The notes under the pieces were generated by a model. That model was given only the letters and a program-made list of their open reading frames with translations, was not told where the DNA came from and ran no database searches. Position numbers and translations under genes: made by a program. This document shows positions 39,956 to 40,616 of a DNA stretch of 40,616 bases, in pieces. The stretch is from Aalborgiella sp043769295 (GTDB lineage: Bacteria > Pseudomonadota > Gammaproteobacteria > Burkholderiales > Burkholderiaceae_C). The stretch is from positions 1-40,616 of the forward strand of contig JAYVJL010000117.1 in the NCBI GenBank assembly GCA_043769295.1, in the 5' to 3' direction. Each line of letters starts with the position of its first letter. Position 1 is the stretch's first letter.

Positions 39956-40003
39956 GCTTCTAGCCGGCGTGTTTATTGCCTTAGTAGCTATATTATATAT
40001 AGT
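39956..40003 (+). repeat. TAGCCGGCG-type palindromic repeat, copy 7 (intergenic)
   Basis: GCTTCTAGCCGGCGTGTTTA followed by TTGCCTTAGTAGCTATATTA and TATATAG. The hairpin CTATA-TTATA-TATAG is at 39988-40002. It lies between ybbA and tsaD and fills much of the 142-nt gap. Confidence 0.85.
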
Positions 40004-40073
40004 GATTTGTAGTTGCGATTTCTAGGACCGATCTGCAAGCCAACAACCCGCCCAACGCAGTTAAACTCAAAAC

Positions 40074-40616
40074 ATGATCATCCTATGCATCGAATCCAGC
40101 TGCGACGAAACCGGCGTGGCGCTTGTTAAAACCGAGGCTAACTCAGAAGGAGGGGGCCTGCCTGTGCTGCTGGCGGACGCGCTGCACAGTCAGATTGAAA
40201 TGCACCAGGCCTTTGGCGGCGTGGTGCCTGAGCTGGCTAGCCGCGACCATATTCGGCGGGTGTTGCCGTTGACGAAGCAGGTGCTGCGCACATCGGGACT
40301 GAACTTGGGCGATATTGACGTGGTGGCCTACACCAAGGGGCCGGGGCTGGCGGGGGCGCTGCTGGTGGGGTCGGGCATGGCGTGTGCGCTGGGCGCGGCG
40401 TTGGGCAAGCCGGTGCTGGGGGTGCACCACTTGGAGGGGCATTTGCTGTCACCGTTTTTGGGCGCGGACCCGCCGGAGTTTCCGTTTGTGGCGCTTTTGG
40501 TGTCAGGCGGGCACACGCAGTTGATGCGGGTGGATGGCGTGGGCAAGTACGAAATTTTGGGCGAAAGCGTGGACGACGCGGCGGGGGAGGCGTTTGACAA
40601 GTCGGCCAAGTTGATG
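40074..40616 (+). CDS. tsaD: tRNA N6-adenosine threonylcarbamoyltransferase TsaD (5' part)
   Basis: The first 181 codons, open to the window edge. ILCIESSCDETGVALV begins the ASKHA fold, HSQIEMHQAFGGVVPELASR follows, the metal-binding HxxxH is in HHLEGHLL (H119, H123), and SGGHTQL and DDAAGEAFDK are intact. TsaD transfers the threonylcarbamoyl group to A37 of ANN-decoding tRNAs, together with TsaB and TsaE. It is cut by the window end; nothing suggests a broken gene. A TTAAACT box lies 7 nt before the ATG, and no Shine-Dalgarno is visible. Confidence 0.95.
   Translation, partial: MIILCIESSCDETGVALVKTEANSEGGGLPVLLADALHSQIEMHQAFGGVVPELASRDHIRRVLPLTKQVLRTSGLNLGDIDVVAYTKGPGLAGALLVGSGMACALGAALGKPVLGVHHLEGHLLSPFLGADPPEFPFVALLVSGGHTQLMRVDGVGKYEILGESVDDAAGEAFDKSAKLM

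Noticed and set aside
1..40616. CRISPR arrays, prophage, transposases, toxin-antitoxin or defence genes.
   Set aside because: No regularly spaced repeats, integrases, transposases or recognisable defence domains are present on either strand.

Overview
The window is a contiguous piece of a betaproteobacterial chromosome, most likely Comamonadaceae (Rhodoferax/Polaromonas-like). The evidence is the gene order (rib genes-nusB-aminotransferase-ybgC-tolQRA, hisZ-purA-phosphoribosyltransferase), the protein style, and short repeats of a kind I recall from that family (core TAGCCGGCGTATTTATTGCC). Almost everything is core metabolism or cell-envelope function. I see no prophage, insertion sequence, CRISPR array or defence island, and I do not claim a wholly new system.

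Layout. 1-5780: tRNA-Val, then ppiD and dnaE on the + strand. 5860-20740: a long minus-strand run. In transcription order it holds nrdR, a minor-pilin operon (fimT-pilV-pilW-pilX-pilY1-pilE), riboflavin genes (ribD-ribE-ribBX-ribH), nusB, an aminotransferase, ybgC, tolQ, tolR and tolA; many neighbours overlap by 4 nt. 20835-23416: glyA and a membrane-anchored lytic transglycosylase, also minus. 23417-24088: a low-GC stretch with no confident gene. 24089-35490: a + strand run of a DUF349 protein, a membrane/GTPase (DUF2868-DUF3482-like) fusion, an FAD monooxygenase, hisZ, purA, a phosphoribosyltransferase, a cystathionine beta-lyase-like enzyme and a tiny Lys-rich gene that starts with TTG. 35580-39252: minus-strand patatin phospholipase, OmpA-type lipoprotein, mnmH (selU) and tesA. 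39251-40616: ybbA-type ABC ATPase and the 5' part of tsaD, on +.

How the genes work together. The pilin operon encodes the minor pilins and PilY1 adhesin that prime type IV pili. The rib cluster makes riboflavin from DHBP onward, but its RibB carries a GTP cyclohydrolase II-like domain that has lost its zinc cysteines, so GTP cyclohydrolase must be encoded elsewhere. TolQRA with YbgC is the energised half of the Tol-Pal system; tolB and pal do not follow. HisZ, PurA and the phosphoribosyltransferase belong to histidine and purine metabolism.

The most interesting feature is a roughly 45-bp repeat present in seven copies, all in the same orientation on the + strand whichever way the host gene runs. 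Four copies lie in frame inside coding sequences (ribD, the DUF349 gene, the FAD monooxygenase, tesA). One intergenic copy ends in the Shine-Dalgarno sequence of the phosphoribosyltransferase gene. Other points worth a second look are the unannotated TTG-start small gene (35311-35490), the tesA/ybbA start codons that share one CATG, the repeat-disrupted 5' end of the DUF2868-DUF3482 fusion, and palindromes at the minor-pilin promoter.
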